This document shows, one piece after another, positions 8,077-16,597 of a DNA stretch of 64,000 bases (position 1 is its first letter; each line of letters opens with the position of its first letter). The translations under genes and the position numbers were made by a program. The stretch is taken from positions 1 through 64,000 of the forward strand of contig NZ_BBQT01000004.1 in NCBI RefSeq assembly GCF_001570625.1, written 5' to 3'. The notes beneath the pieces are model-generated. The model had not been told where the DNA came from. It ran no database searches and worked only from the letters and a program-made list of their open reading frames with translations. Source of the stretch: Syntrophomonas wolfei subsp. methylbutyratica (GTDB lineage Bacteria > Bacillota > Syntrophomonadia > Syntrophomonadales > Syntrophomonadaceae).

Positions 8077-9657
8077 CTAATCCACTATTGAGGAGATATT
8101 TTGCATGGCTTCAATTATCTTGGCATAATTTCCCCGGGTCCAGTTTTCTCTAAACATTTCATTAAGTTTTAAGGAGACCTGCAGGTACATTTGTTCTGCC
8201 TTAACCGCCTCCGACAGTTCCTTGCTGCTATGAACATAACTGGGCCGAACCTCTTCTTCCCGGGCTATAAGTTCAAATTCCTGCAGCCAATCAGGAATAA
8301 AAATAGGCACATTTAGTTTCTGTTGTATGGCCTCAGCCAGTGCCAATTGTGCTTCTTCTTCTCCATGGACTATAAATATATCCCGCGGTTTAACTACGAA
8401 ACTCATCAGCCAATCGATAAGGCCATTTCTATCAGCATGAGCAGAGTAAGCTTCGATTCGCCGTATATCTGCTTTCACGGCAACCTTCTCACCATGAATA
8501 GTGACTATTTCTTCACCATCCAAAATGCGCCGGCCCAGGGTTCCGGCTGCCTGGTAACCAACAAATAGTATGGTTGATTCCGGTCGCCACAGGTTATGCT
8601 TGAGATGGTGTTTAATTCTTCCGGCTTCACACATGCCGCTGGCTGAGATTATTATGGATTTGTTAACACAATCATTTAAGCGCATGGACTCTTCCCGGGT
8701 GCGAGTAAGATTTAGATTAATATATTGCCAGGGATCCCCTTTAGTCATAAAAGCCCGGGTGTTATCCTCATAAGAATCCCGGTTTTTTACGAAAATTTCA
8801 GTTGCGGCGATAGCCAGAGGACTATCTATATATATCTGCATATGGGGGTCCAATTTCTTTTCATAACCAAGCATTATTAAATCATATATCAAGTCCTGGG
8901 TGCGTTCCACAGCAAAAGCCGGTATGATTAGATTGCCACCTTTGGCCATAGTTTCATTAATAACCTGCAAGAACTTTTCCGCCCGATCCATAGAATCATC
9001 GTGCAGGCGATTGCCATAGGTGGACTCAATAATAAGATAATCAGTGTTTTCAATTATAGATGGGTCTTTAACCAGAGGTTGGTTAACATTACCCAGGTCA
9101 CCGCTAAAGACCAGTTTAGATTTTTTACCTTCTTCCTCCACCCAAACTTCAACAATCATTGCCCCCAGGATATGTCCTGCGGTACGAAGCCTTATGGAAA
9201 TATTGCAATTAACCTTTATAATTTCATCAGCATTAAGAGGATGAAACTGAGAAAGGCAGTTTTGAGCATCCTGGGCTGTATAGATGGGCTCGAGTAATTT
9301 CAGGCCTGACCTCTTAAGCTTGCGGTTTTTCCTCTCCACTTCCGATTCTTGTATATAACCAGAATCGGGAAGGACAACCTGGCATAGTTGCTCAGTTATT
9401 TGACTGCAGTATATAGGACCGGTAAAGCCTTTTTTACAAAGCTTGGGGATTAAACCGCTATGATCGATATGAGCATGGGTTAATATGAGAAAATTGATAC
9501 TGGCCGGATCAACCGGGAAATCCTGATAGTTGCGTTGCTGTAAAGATTTGGAGCCTTGAAAAAGGCCGCAGTCTACAGCAAAACGAAAGTCGCCAGTTTC
9601 CACTAAAAAGCAAGAACCAGTAACCGTTTTGGCCGCCCCGAGAAACTTAAGCTTCAT
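8077..9657 (-). CDS. Metallo-beta-lactamase/beta-CASP RNA-processing-type hydrolase
   Basis: 526-residue MBL-fold protein with beta-CASP insert. Motifs: LTHAHIDHSG (HxHxDH metal site), SGDLGN, SASGMCEAGRIKHHL typical of the beta-CASP part, and SAHADRNGL near the C-terminus. This architecture is shared by RNase J/CPSF-type nucleases and by YSH1-like bacterial proteins annotated as RNA-specificity exonucleases. A C-terminal extension of about 70 residues follows. The start at 9657 is used because GTGGTGG lies just upstream; a GTG four codons earlier is also possible. Monocistronic here. Confidence 0.85.
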   Translation of the reverse strand: MKLKFLGAAKTVTGSCFLVETGDFRFAVDCGLFQGSKSLQQRNYQDFPVDPASINFLILTHAHIDHSGLIPKLCKKGFTGPIYCSQITEQLCQVVLPDSGYIQESEVERKNRKLKRSGLKLLEPIYTAQDAQNCLSQFHPLNADEIIKVNCNISIRLRTAGHILGAMIVEVWVEEEGKKSKLVFSGDLGNVNQPLVKDPSIIENTDYLIIESTYGNRLHDDSMDRAEKFLQVINETMAKGGNLIIPAFAVERTQDLIYDLIMLGYEKKLDPHMQIYIDSPLAIAATEIFVKNRDSYEDNTRAFMTKGDPWQYINLNLTRTREESMRLNDCVNKSIIISASGMCEAGRIKHHLKHNLWRPESTILFVGYQAAGTLGRRILDGEEIVTIHGEKVAVKADIRRIEAYSAHADRNGLIDWLMSFVVKPRDIFIVHGEEEAQLALAEAIQQKLNVPIFIPDWLQEFELIAREEEVRPSYVHSSKELSEAVKAEQMYLQVSLKLNEMFRENWTRGNYAKIIEAMQNISSIVD

Positions 9658-9843
9658 AAATTCCACCACATTTCAAATAAAATACAAAAAAGAACATCCA
9701 CTCCCGAGCAAAGGAGCTTGAGGTATCATGTACATGTATAAGATTCAACAAGTGCTGTTAATTTTCCTGCAGTTAGTTGAAGGAATAATTTTATGTTATG
9801 GAAACAACAGGGAGCATGCAACATAACCTGTACATCCCGGCAC
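9658..9843. other. Intergenic region
   Basis: About 190 AT-rich bases upstream of the beta-CASP gene and downstream of the split small gene, both on the minus strand. No coding frame or clear terminator recognised. Confidence 0.4.
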
Positions 9844-10184
9844 CTAGAATCTAACCAGGTCTTTATGCAATATCGTATTCCCTTCCAGATTCTCATTGCC
9901 GGAGCGTCCGCCTACCCAGATCAGAATCCGGGGGCTATCACTTAGAATTTGCACTTCAAATGCATTAAACATGGGGATAAATTCCGTTTGGATTTTGGAA
10001 TTGGCGGCAATCGTAAAGGTTTCATCGAATACCTCTTTTTTGGTTTTGGGTCAAGATTAAAGATTCTAACTCTCGCATTGTGCCTCTTTGCTCCGTTATT
10101 CAACACCAGAATTCGAATGTTATTTATAAACTCGCTAATACTGATTGGGCCAGTGGTATACCTGTATTTGGCTAAATTCGCCAT
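9844..10184 (-). CDS. Small conserved-looking protein split by a -1 frameshift at an A-run
   Basis: The zero frame gives 80 residues (stop at 9942). At codons 49-50 the mRNA reads CCA AAA AAG, i.e. the heptamer A_AAA_AAG at 10035-10041 in the correct phase for -1 slippage. In the -1 frame the protein continues EVFDETFTIAANSKIQTEFI...ILIWVGGRSGNENLEGNTIL...DLVRF to 9844, giving 113 residues with a much more protein-like second half. GGGGGA precedes the ATG. It could be a programmed frameshift, a lost A (pseudogene) or a sequencing error. Function unknown; the YRYTTGPI start and beta-rich composition suggest a small beta-sandwich. Confidence 0.6.
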
Positions 10185-10305
10185 TTTATCATCCCCCTTG
10201 TATATTTACAATATTAGGGTATTCAAAAAGAAACATTTTTGTGTTGCTGTGACCTGGTATTCGACCACGGGGAAAGAGTAATGGATCTATATGATTGCCT
10301 TTTTC

Positions 10306-10335
10306 TTGACTTGCAGCACCTATTCACCATATTCT
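10306..10335 (+). promoter_or_regulatory. Possible promoter for the NRDE gene
   Basis: TTGACT (10306-10311), 18-base spacer, TATTCT (10330-10335). Located about 40 bases before a small frame at 10374 and 155 bases before the NRDE gene. Confidence 0.4.
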
Positions 10336-10373
10336 TAAATCAGAAATGTGGAAATCCGAAAGGAGAATATGTA

Positions 10374-10499
10374 ATGCCGAAGGCTGTTATAAATCGGAAA
10401 GTGCGGATGCGGGAGAGAGGTCAGCTGGAGGGAGTAAATAAAACAGCGGCGGATTTCCCTGCCGGCGGGCAGGTGAATCGGGAGGAATTATGTGTATAA
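10374..10499 (+). CDS. Possible 41-residue leader peptide
   Basis: ATG at 10374 with AAAGGAG 8 bases upstream; basic peptide beginning MPKAVINRKVRMRERG. It ends at 10499, overlapping the NRDE start (10490), so translation could be coupled. Part of the frame (AATAAAACAGCGGCGGATT) resembles the interspersed repeat, so it may be repeat-derived and not a real gene. Confidence 0.25.
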   Translation: MPKAVINRKVRMRERGQLEGVNKTAADFPAGGQVNREELCV

Positions 10500-11254
10500 T
10501 ATTGTTTGCCTATGATTGTCATCCCCGTTACAAGTTGGTGGTAGCAGCAAACCGGGATGAGTTTTACCAGCGTCCCACGGCAGCTGCCGCTTTTTGGCCG
10601 GACCATCCCGATATTCTGGCGGGAAGAGATCTGAAGGAAGGCGGCACCTGGATGGGGATAACCACCAATGGATGTTTGGCTGCTTTGACCAATTACCGGG
10701 ATCCTTCCATTTTTAGACCGGAGGCCAGGTCGCGGGGGCACCTGGTTAAAGATTATTTGAGCAGCAATCTGGCGCCGAAGACTTATACAGCCGACCTGCT
10801 TAACGGAGGCAGTGCTTATAACGGTTTCAATCTATTAATGGGAACCAATGAATCAATGTATTACTACTCCAACCGAGAAAATATTATTCGCCAAATTCCA
10901 GCTGGTGTTCATGGTTTAAGCAATGCCTTGCTCAATACACCCTGGCCTAAAGTAAGCAAGGGAATAAAGGCACTGGCCCAACTTATACAGCATGATGATA
11001 TTGAAGCCGGGCAATTGTTTGCCATGATGAGCGATCGGGAATTGCCGGATGAGCAGGACTTACCCCAAACCGGTGTTAGCCCGGAAATGGAAAGAATGCT
11101 GGCCCCTTTATTTGTCACGAGTCCTAATTATGGTACTTGTTTAACCACGATAATATTAGTGGAGCGCAATCATAATTTCCAATTCTGGGAGCGTAGTTAT
11201 ATAAATGGACAGCCCGATAGCTGGGACGAAGTTTACTACCGCTACCCCTTTTAA
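10490..11254 (+). CDS. NRDE-family (TANGO2-like) protein
   Basis: 254 residues starting MCIILFAYDCHPRYKLVVAANRDEFYQRP, with the NRDE motif at residues 21-24, then GRDLKEGGTWMGI and NYRDP, hallmarks of the NRDE/TANGO2 family. An exposed Cys2 is conserved in the family and could be an Ntn-type nucleophile. The role in bacteria is unsettled; the eukaryotic homologue is linked to haem or lipid handling. AGGAGG-like site before the ATG. About 100 bases of its 3' end are duplicated at 13987-14087. Confidence 0.88.
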   Translation: MCIILFAYDCHPRYKLVVAANRDEFYQRPTAAAAFWPDHPDILAGRDLKEGGTWMGITTNGCLAALTNYRDPSIFRPEARSRGHLVKDYLSSNLAPKTYTADLLNGGSAYNGFNLLMGTNESMYYYSNRENIIRQIPAGVHGLSNALLNTPWPKVSKGIKALAQLIQHDDIEAGQLFAMMSDRELPDEQDLPQTGVSPEMERMLAPLFVTSPNYGTCLTTIILVERNHNFQFWERSYINGQPDSWDEVYYRYPF

Positions 11255-11368
11255 AGTGGCGATATATAACCCCAGTTCGCTCACCTCTTCCCCCATTTTT
11301 TGTTTAATACTCGCTTTCTTCATACTTTTGCAGATATTCATAATATAAAGCTATTAATGATTATGCAG

Positions 11369-11415
11369 TTGACAATGCGCACCATCTGTATTAGCATAAT
11401 TAATACAGATGGTGC
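11369..11415 (+). promoter_or_regulatory. Promoter with perfect palindromic operator
   Basis: TTGACA at 11369-11374 with a weak TAGCAT at 11392-11397. The spacer and start region carry an exact inverted repeat: GCACCATCTGTATTA (11379-11393) and its complement (11401-11415), separated by 7 bases. The arms flank and overlap the -10 region, an ideal site for self-repression by the GntR-type regulator encoded immediately downstream. Confidence 0.7.
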
Positions 11416-11434
11416 AGTACGGGGGGTGACTTGC

Positions 11435-11827
11435 TTGATATGGGTAAAAGTAGATTTTCACTCGGGTGAACCTGTTTATCAACAGATAGCTCAGAGTATG
11501 AAGGGGGATATTATTAGTGGGAAATTGAGCCGGGATGAGCTTATCCCTTCCATTAGGGAATTGGCCCGTGATTTAAAAATTAACCCCAATACAGTAGCCC
11601 GAGCTTACCGAGAGTTGGAAAACGAAGGATATATTTATTCCCGCCCGGGAGTAGGCTACTTTATTAAAGATTCTGATAAAAAAACCATGGAAGAAAAGGC
11701 ATTAGAAATACTCGCCAAGGAAATGGCCGGAATTGTAGACATCGCCCGGAAATACCAAGTATCCCGCCAGAAATTTACCGAACTCGTAATGCAAAGCATT
11801 AATAGTGCATATGGAGGTGATGAATAG
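11435..11827 (+). CDS. YtrA-subfamily GntR transcriptional regulator
   Basis: 130 residues. N-terminal winged helix (PVYQQIAQSMKGDIISGKLSRDE then IPSIRELARDLKINPNTVARAYRELENEGYI) followed by a short C-terminal dimerisation helix region, the size and plan of the YtrA subfamily. Such regulators control adjacent ABC transporters. The TTG start at 11435 follows GGGGGGTGA; the longer upstream frame runs through the operator and is not used. The ABC genes follow with 1-base spacing and an ATGA overlap, forming one operon. Confidence 0.88.
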   Translation: MIWVKVDFHSGEPVYQQIAQSMKGDIISGKLSRDELIPSIRELARDLKINPNTVARAYRELENEGYIYSRPGVGYFIKDSDKKTMEEKALEILAKEMAGIVDIARKYQVSRQKFTELVMQSINSAYGGDE

Positions 11828-11828
11828 C

Positions 11829-12710
11829 ATGTACGCGGTGCAAATAAAAGAACTCTGCAAAAGCTATAAAAACAGCAGCTTTACCCTGCAAATTACTGAT
11901 TTATCCCTTGAAGCTGGGAGTATTTTCGGACTTTTAGGTCCTAATGGAGCAGGGAAAACCAGCCTTTTGCAACTGCTTATGGATATAGTCCGCCCGGATA
12001 GGGGTTATATTGAGATATTAGGCCACCGGCCTTTTGAAAGAGAAAAGCTGCAGGCTAAAATATCATATATGCCAGAAAATAAAAACCTTTATCATAATAT
12101 GACGGTCAAGAAAATGTTGGACTATGCCAGTGGTATAATTCCGGGCTGGGATAATGATAAGGCATTGGAGTTAAAGAATATTTTCCCCCTGGAAGGCAAA
12201 AAAAGAATATCCACGCTTTCCTATGGAGAGAGGACCCAGCTTTATGCTATTTTAACCTTTGCCCGTTCAGCCGAGTTATTTATCCTGGACGAGCCTACCC
12301 GGGGCTTGGATCCAATCATGCAGGAACAAATGCTGCAGCTGATAAAAGAAAAGAGCTGGCAGGGCAAGACTATTATTTTTTCATCTCACCAATTGGGAGA
12401 AATAGAAGAAAGCGTTGATACTCTTGCTATGTTGCGTAAGGGACATATGGTGCTTAATGGCAACCTGGATGACCTGAAAAGCGAACTTTTTCTCTTAAAA
12501 CTGGGAAAAAGCGAACTTTCCGCTATACCTCCATCGACCCTTGATATTGTTGCCACTCACCATCAGCATAAGCAATCTCTTATTCTCTGTCAGGGCGGTA
12601 TGGAGTCCCGGCAAAAATTGCAGGCTGACTTTGCTTTCCTGAATCCTGAAAATGTAAATATAAAAGATATTTTCTTGCTACTGATGGAAAATGGAGGTGA
12701 AGAGGAATGA
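11829..12710 (+). CDS. ABC transporter ATP-binding protein
   Basis: 293-residue ATPase with Walker A GPNGAGKT (about residues 40-47), signature LSYGERTQ, Walker B LFILDEPTRGLDP and the H-loop SSHQ. The start is placed at 11829, 8 bases after GGAGGTGA, since earlier in-frame starts lie within that site. It pairs with the permease that overlaps its stop. In YtrA-type operons such transporters respond to cell-envelope antibiotics or unknown peptides; the substrate here is not evident. Confidence 0.92.
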   Translation: MYAVQIKELCKSYKNSSFTLQITDLSLEAGSIFGLLGPNGAGKTSLLQLLMDIVRPDRGYIEILGHRPFEREKLQAKISYMPENKNLYHNMTVKKMLDYASGIIPGWDNDKALELKNIFPLEGKKRISTLSYGERTQLYAILTFARSAELFILDEPTRGLDPIMQEQMLQLIKEKSWQGKTIIFSSHQLGEIEESVDTLAMLRKGHMVLNGNLDDLKSELFLLKLGKSELSAIPPSTLDIVATHHQHKQSLILCQGGMESRQKLQADFAFLNPENVNIKDIFLLLMENGGEEE

Positions 12711-13498
12711 GTCTCTTGATTAAAGAATTGTGGGATTTACGCTGGCGGGGAACAATATTATTATTTCTTACCTTATTGACAGGTTATTTTGTACTGTCCA
12801 ATTATGAGTGGTTTAAGACCGTGGCCGATATAGCGCAAATCACGCAGGGCTTGAAACAGGCCCCGTTTCTGAATCAACTTCTCGATATGGAAACACTGAA
12901 TCAACAGCTTTTAGAACTCTTTAATAATATTGACTTTTATGTCTGGTCACAATGGTTTGGGAAAAACCTTTATCAGTTAATTCTTCTGGCCATTATAATC
13001 TTGACATTTCCTCTTTTTGCCCGGGAAACAGAACAGAATACCAACTATTTTCTCCTGTCCAACCGGACCCGCAAACAGATATTCCTGAGTAAAATCCTGG
13101 CCAGCTTTTTCGGTATATTTCTGATAATCGCTGCCGGGAGTATTTTGCCGGTTGTTATAGCCTTATTTCATGATTTTAATTTTAGTCTGGAACAAGCCCT
13201 GATGTATGGCCTGCAATTAAGTATAAGCTCATTGTTTTTGTATTCTGTGGTTGTTTTTTTCTCTATTACATTCAATGATGTTATTAAGCCGGTCATAGCA
13301 TCGGTAATTGTATTCGTGGCATTAGGCTTAATGGGAAAGATTTCTGGAATGCTTTATTTAAACATCTACCGCTATATGACCGGTGTAGATATATTTTTTA
13401 CTTCTTCAATACAAACAACTGCCATGATAGTTATTCTCATTTTGGCTCTATTTATTCTGATGGGCTCCTGGCATATATTTAAAAATAAAGATTTTTGA
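12707..13498 (+). CDS. ABC-2 type permease
   Basis: 263-residue membrane protein with about six hydrophobic segments (for example GTILLFLTLLTGYFVL, FFGIFLIIAAGSILPVVIAL, AMIVILILALFILMGSW). The ATG overlaps the ATPase stop (ATGA). It forms the membrane half of the regulator-ATPase-permease operon. A long extracytoplasmic loop follows the first segment, common in ABC-2 bacitracin/lantibiotic-type permeases. Confidence 0.85.
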   Translation: MSLLIKELWDLRWRGTILLFLTLLTGYFVLSNYEWFKTVADIAQITQGLKQAPFLNQLLDMETLNQQLLELFNNIDFYVWSQWFGKNLYQLILLAIIILTFPLFARETEQNTNYFLLSNRTRKQIFLSKILASFFGIFLIIAAGSILPVVIALFHDFNFSLEQALMYGLQLSISSLFLYSVVVFFSITFNDVIKPVIASVIVFVALGLMGKISGMLYLNIYRYMTGVDIFFTSSIQTTAMIVILILALFILMGSWHIFKNKDF

Positions 13499-13601
13499 TT
13501 ATCAATTAAAGGAGAGGACTGCTTTTCATAACTAAAATAAAATATTGTGATTTAAAGATATATTGAAAGAAAATGAAAGTTTATTTAGGGAGGTAAAAAT
13601 T

Positions 13602-13919
13602 ATGCTTCTTGTTACTACCGACAATCTTTCGGAATATAAAATAAGCAAAACTCTGGGCCTGGTTCGCGGAAGTTCCATCCGGGCAAAACATCTGGGAAGG
13701 GATATTGGAGCTGTTCTAAAATCCCTGGTAGGTGGAGAGTTAAAGGGCTACAGTGAATTACTGGTGGAATCCCGGGAAGAGGCTCTAAATCGCATGATAG
13801 AGGCAGCCGAAAAACTAAATGCCGATGCTATTGTAGGAATTCGCTTCAGCAGTTCCCAGATAATGAGTGGGGCCGCAGAAATGCTGGTCTACGGCACCGC
13901 CGTAAAAATCGAAAAGTAA
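13602..13919 (+). CDS. UPF0145/YbjQ-like heavy-metal-binding domain protein
   Basis: 105 residues from the ATG at 13602 with GGGAGGT 6 bases before it (an in-frame ATG 13 codons earlier lacks such a site). LVTTDNL, LGLVRGSSIRAKHLGRDIGA, NADAIVGIRFSSS and YGTAVKI match the YbjQ/UPF0145 family, a pentameric small fold whose role is unclear. Stands alone between the ABC operon and a duplicated gene fragment. Confidence 0.85.
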   Translation: MLLVTTDNLSEYKISKTLGLVRGSSIRAKHLGRDIGAVLKSLVGGELKGYSELLVESREEALNRMIEAAEKLNADAIVGIRFSSSQIMSGAAEMLVYGTAVKIEK

Positions 13920-13986
13920 AGCTGCAAGCGAAACTCTCATACTCTACCCGGTAATGCTTATAACGGGTCAGCAAAACCCAGGAGCG

Positions 13987-14087
13987 GTGGAGCGCAATCA
14001 TAATTTCTAATTCTGGGAGCATAGATATATAAATGGACAGCTCGATAGCTGGGACGAAGTTTACTAAGGCTGCCCCTTTTAAGTGGT
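13987..14087 (+). pseudogene. Duplicated 3' end of the NRDE gene
   Basis: About 100 bases closely match 11159-11258, the last 32 codons and stop region of the NRDE gene, with few substitutions. One substitution turns TACTACCGC into TACTAAGGC, making an early stop. It lies about 2.8 kb from the source in the same orientation, beyond the regulator-ABC-UPF0145 block. Confidence 0.8.
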
Positions 14088-14101
14088 GGGCATATGTCCT
14101 T

Positions 14102-15403
14102 TTAGGGTATGGCATTTCCCTGGCGCTTGTGAGCAGAGGCTTCCTGGCGGTACAGCAAAACACAGCATACTGCTCCCAGCGCGGCCATGGCTACCAAAAA
14201 TAACAGCCCGCCGGTATAACTGCCGCTCACCTGGATTAACCAACCCAGAATGAAAGGCGAAATAGCTGATAATAGATTTCCTACTCCGCTGACTATGCCG
14301 GAACCAGTTACCAGCAGGTGAGAGGGTAATGATGTCTGCATAATGGCCCATACGGTAGGATAAACAAATTCGTTAATACCTATTGCCAGGGTCATAAACA
14401 CCACTGCTCCAAGGGGTGAAGGCACCAGGGCAATGCCCAGGGTAGTCAAGGCTACACCACATAAGGCTGCTATCCCGATAACACTTCGGAGCTGCACCCG
14501 GTCTACTAATCGACCTCCGATAAGTATGCCTGCCGCTGCCGCTGCATAGGCCAGGGATATATAACCGGCCATACCGCTGATATCAAAATTCCGAGCCTGC
14601 ACCAGGTATTGCGGCATCCAGGTCATCAGTCCCCACCAGCTGCACAAAAAGGCGGTATATATCACGGCCATCAACCAAAAGGAGGTATTTTTAAACAGCT
14701 CCCATACCCCCTGGGTATCTACTGCCGATTCGTCCCCAGGGGTATCGCTATCCTGGTTATGGGAAACTATATACTGAGCTTCCTGGGTTGATATATAAGG
14801 ATTATCGCCTGGTTGGTCAGATATCCAGCTAAACCCCAGCGGTATAAGCGCCAGCAAACCTAACAGCCCGGGAATAAAGAAACTGTATTCCCAACCAACC
14901 CCCCAATTTATCCAGGAATAGAGCGGCAGGGCCACAATAAGCGCCAGGCAGCCGCCTACCCCAACAACGGCATTGGCCGTACCTCGTTCCTGGGGGGGAG
15001 TCCAGTTTTTAACCAGCAGACTTATATTAGGGTGATAGATGCCATGGGCCAGTCCCAGTATAACCCGTACCAGGATAAGGGCAGCAAAAGAAGCCACCCA
15101 GCCTCCGGCCAGCATAGACAGAGCACCGATAATAACCCCCAGAAGCAACGCCCGTCGTGGTCCCAAGCGGTTGCTGACGGGGACCGACAGCATATTGGAT
15201 AAGGAATAAACCAGCAGGAAAACCGTCATCAGCATCCCCTGCCGGGCTGCTTGTCCGACCAGGCCCATTTCCTCCAGGAAACGTTGGTCTACCAGCAAGA
15301 CTCCGATATTGGTACGCTGTAGATAAACTAAAACCCACATTACGGCCAAAATAATTATCACTATATGGCGATATCTGCCTTGACTATTACTATAATTCAA
15401 CAA
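14102..15403 (-). CDS. Major facilitator superfamily transporter
   Basis: 433 residues with about 12 membrane segments. The N-terminal half has the loop NRLGPRRALLLGV (GxLaDrxGrr-type motif after TM2) and R-x3-G elements (LGLAHGIYHPNISLLVKNW), as in the ACS/phthalate-type anion:cation symporters (organic anion uptake). The start is a TTG at 15403 with a weak site; M22 is an alternative. It is followed on the same strand by no partner; the upstream gene (15451-16281) runs the same way and may be co-transcribed. Confidence 0.85.
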   Translation of the reverse strand: MLNYSNSQGRYRHIVIIILAVMWVLVYLQRTNIGVLLVDQRFLEEMGLVGQAARQGMLMTVFLLVYSLSNMLSVPVSNRLGPRRALLLGVIIGALSMLAGGWVASFAALILVRVILGLAHGIYHPNISLLVKNWTPPQERGTANAVVGVGGCLALIVALPLYSWINWGVGWEYSFFIPGLLGLLALIPLGFSWISDQPGDNPYISTQEAQYIVSHNQDSDTPGDESAVDTQGVWELFKNTSFWLMAVIYTAFLCSWWGLMTWMPQYLVQARNFDISGMAGYISLAYAAAAAGILIGGRLVDRVQLRSVIGIAALCGVALTTLGIALVPSPLGAVVFMTLAIGINEFVYPTVWAIMQTSLPSHLLVTGSGIVSGVGNLLSAISPFILGWLIQVSGSYTGGLLFLVAMAALGAVCCVLLYRQEASAHKRQGNAIP

Positions 15404-15450
15404 AATACCAACTTTCCATATCTAAATGCAGCAGATTATTTTCATGTTGT

Positions 15451-16281
15451 TTAATCTTTTGGGGGAATTTCCTTAAAGACGCAGTTGCCACTGGCCTGAC
15501 AATCCTTGCAGGACTGCCTGGGCACGGACAGGGGTTTTTCGTTTAACAGGCTGCGGGCCAGGGCCAGAGCATCTTTTACTGCTTCATCGGGGCCATTGAT
15601 TACAAGCATCACTGATCCCTCTGAACCTCTTACTCCACCGGCAGCAACAATCGTAGCTTCCACAGCGAATAAAGTCTTTAGGGCATCTATTTCGGTATAT
15701 ATCCGGGCAAAGCCTGCGGGCAACAGAGCCAAACCACAGCGCTGCCCCAGGCTGTAATCCAGCCGGTCAATGCCCATCAACCGGGCCGCCGCCGTACAGG
15801 AAGGAATAAACTTTTCATGGCCAACCGGTACCAGGAGTTTACAGCCCCGGGCTGCCAGGACCCCGAAGGAGCCCCCTACCGTACCTCCCCTGGGGTTAGC
15901 CAACAGCACCCCGGCATTACCATCGGCATCAAAGGCGTTGGCTCCCTTGACGAAGACATCATCCCGGTTAAAGTCCATTATGAACTCCTCCCAGGAGACA
16001 TCCTTTATGATGCGCCCGTTTTCCAGGCAGATGTTGGCAAAACGAGTATCAGCAGCAGTAACGCAAGGTACTCCGCCGCTTACGACACCAGCCGCAAACC
16101 GGGGTTGCTCGTCTGCAGATATGAAACCCAGTTCCTCAGCGATATATGAGTTGGTGGTACCCACCGCAATTATCATCCGGCCATGGGTCATGGCCTGCTG
16201 AAACACCGGTTCATTTATGAGTCCACGAGCGATCAGACGCTTGGCTCCCGCCGGGGATAAGGAGAAAGTCGCAATCATCAT
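15451..16281 (-). CDS. Conserved-looking protein of unknown function
   Basis: 276 residues from the ATG at 16281 (GGACGGTG just upstream). Features: an N-terminal SLSPAGAKRLIARGL, repeated glycine-rich turns (VVSGGVPCV, NPRGGTVGGSFGVLAARG, VAAGGVRGSEGSV), a C-terminal acidic region and a three-Cys tail CKDCQASGNC that could bind metal. The ATP-grasp-like look of the Gly loops is not enough to assign a fold. About 47 bases upstream of the MFS gene on the same strand, so possibly linked to its substrate. Confidence 0.6.
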   Translation of the reverse strand: MMIATFSLSPAGAKRLIARGLINEPVFQQAMTHGRMIIAVGTTNSYIAEELGFISADEQPRFAAGVVSGGVPCVTAADTRFANICLENGRIIKDVSWEEFIMDFNRDDVFVKGANAFDADGNAGVLLANPRGGTVGGSFGVLAARGCKLLVPVGHEKFIPSCTAAARLMGIDRLDYSLGQRCGLALLPAGFARIYTEIDALKTLFAVEATIVAAGGVRGSEGSVMLVINGPDEAVKDALALARSLLNEKPLSVPRQSCKDCQASGNCVFKEIPPKD

Positions 16282-16415
16282 AACACCGTCCTGTTGGTGA
16301 ATATTTCCTTGACTATAAGCAAAAAGCTCGAGCAAGTCTGTATTATTTTAACATGAATAAAACAGCAGATGCTCAAATATTAAGAGTTTAGTCCGCTGCA
16401 AAAAGTCACTTTCTT

Positions 16416-16556
16416 ATTCAAGCTCGAAGTGAAATATGCCCCCGCTTTTTTAAACGGCCGGTTCCCGTTGACAAAACGGGCGGCGGATTCTAATCCCCCC
16501 GCCTCGTTGCAGCGCTGTGTTAAAATTGCTTGGCCGTTTCTTTCCGCTGCTAAAAA
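16416..16556 (+). repeat. Interspersed two-hairpin repeat, copy B
   Basis: CTCGAAGTGAAATATGCCCCCGC, TTTAAACGGCC, then the core with hairpin GGCGGCGGATT/AATCCCCCCGCC and GTTGCAGCGCTGTGT, and a degenerate second hairpin. It lies just upstream of the T-box promoter. Confidence 0.75.
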
Positions 16557-16562
16557 GAAATG

Positions 16563-16591
16563 TTGACAGAAAAACCGCAGCTCAGTATAAT
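16563..16591 (+). promoter_or_regulatory. Consensus promoter of the T-box leader
   Basis: TTGACA (16563-16568), exactly 17 bases, TATAAT (16586-16591): both hexamers match the sigma-A consensus perfectly. Strong constitutive start, with control left to the T-box. Confidence 0.9.
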
Positions 16592-16597
16592 AAATGC

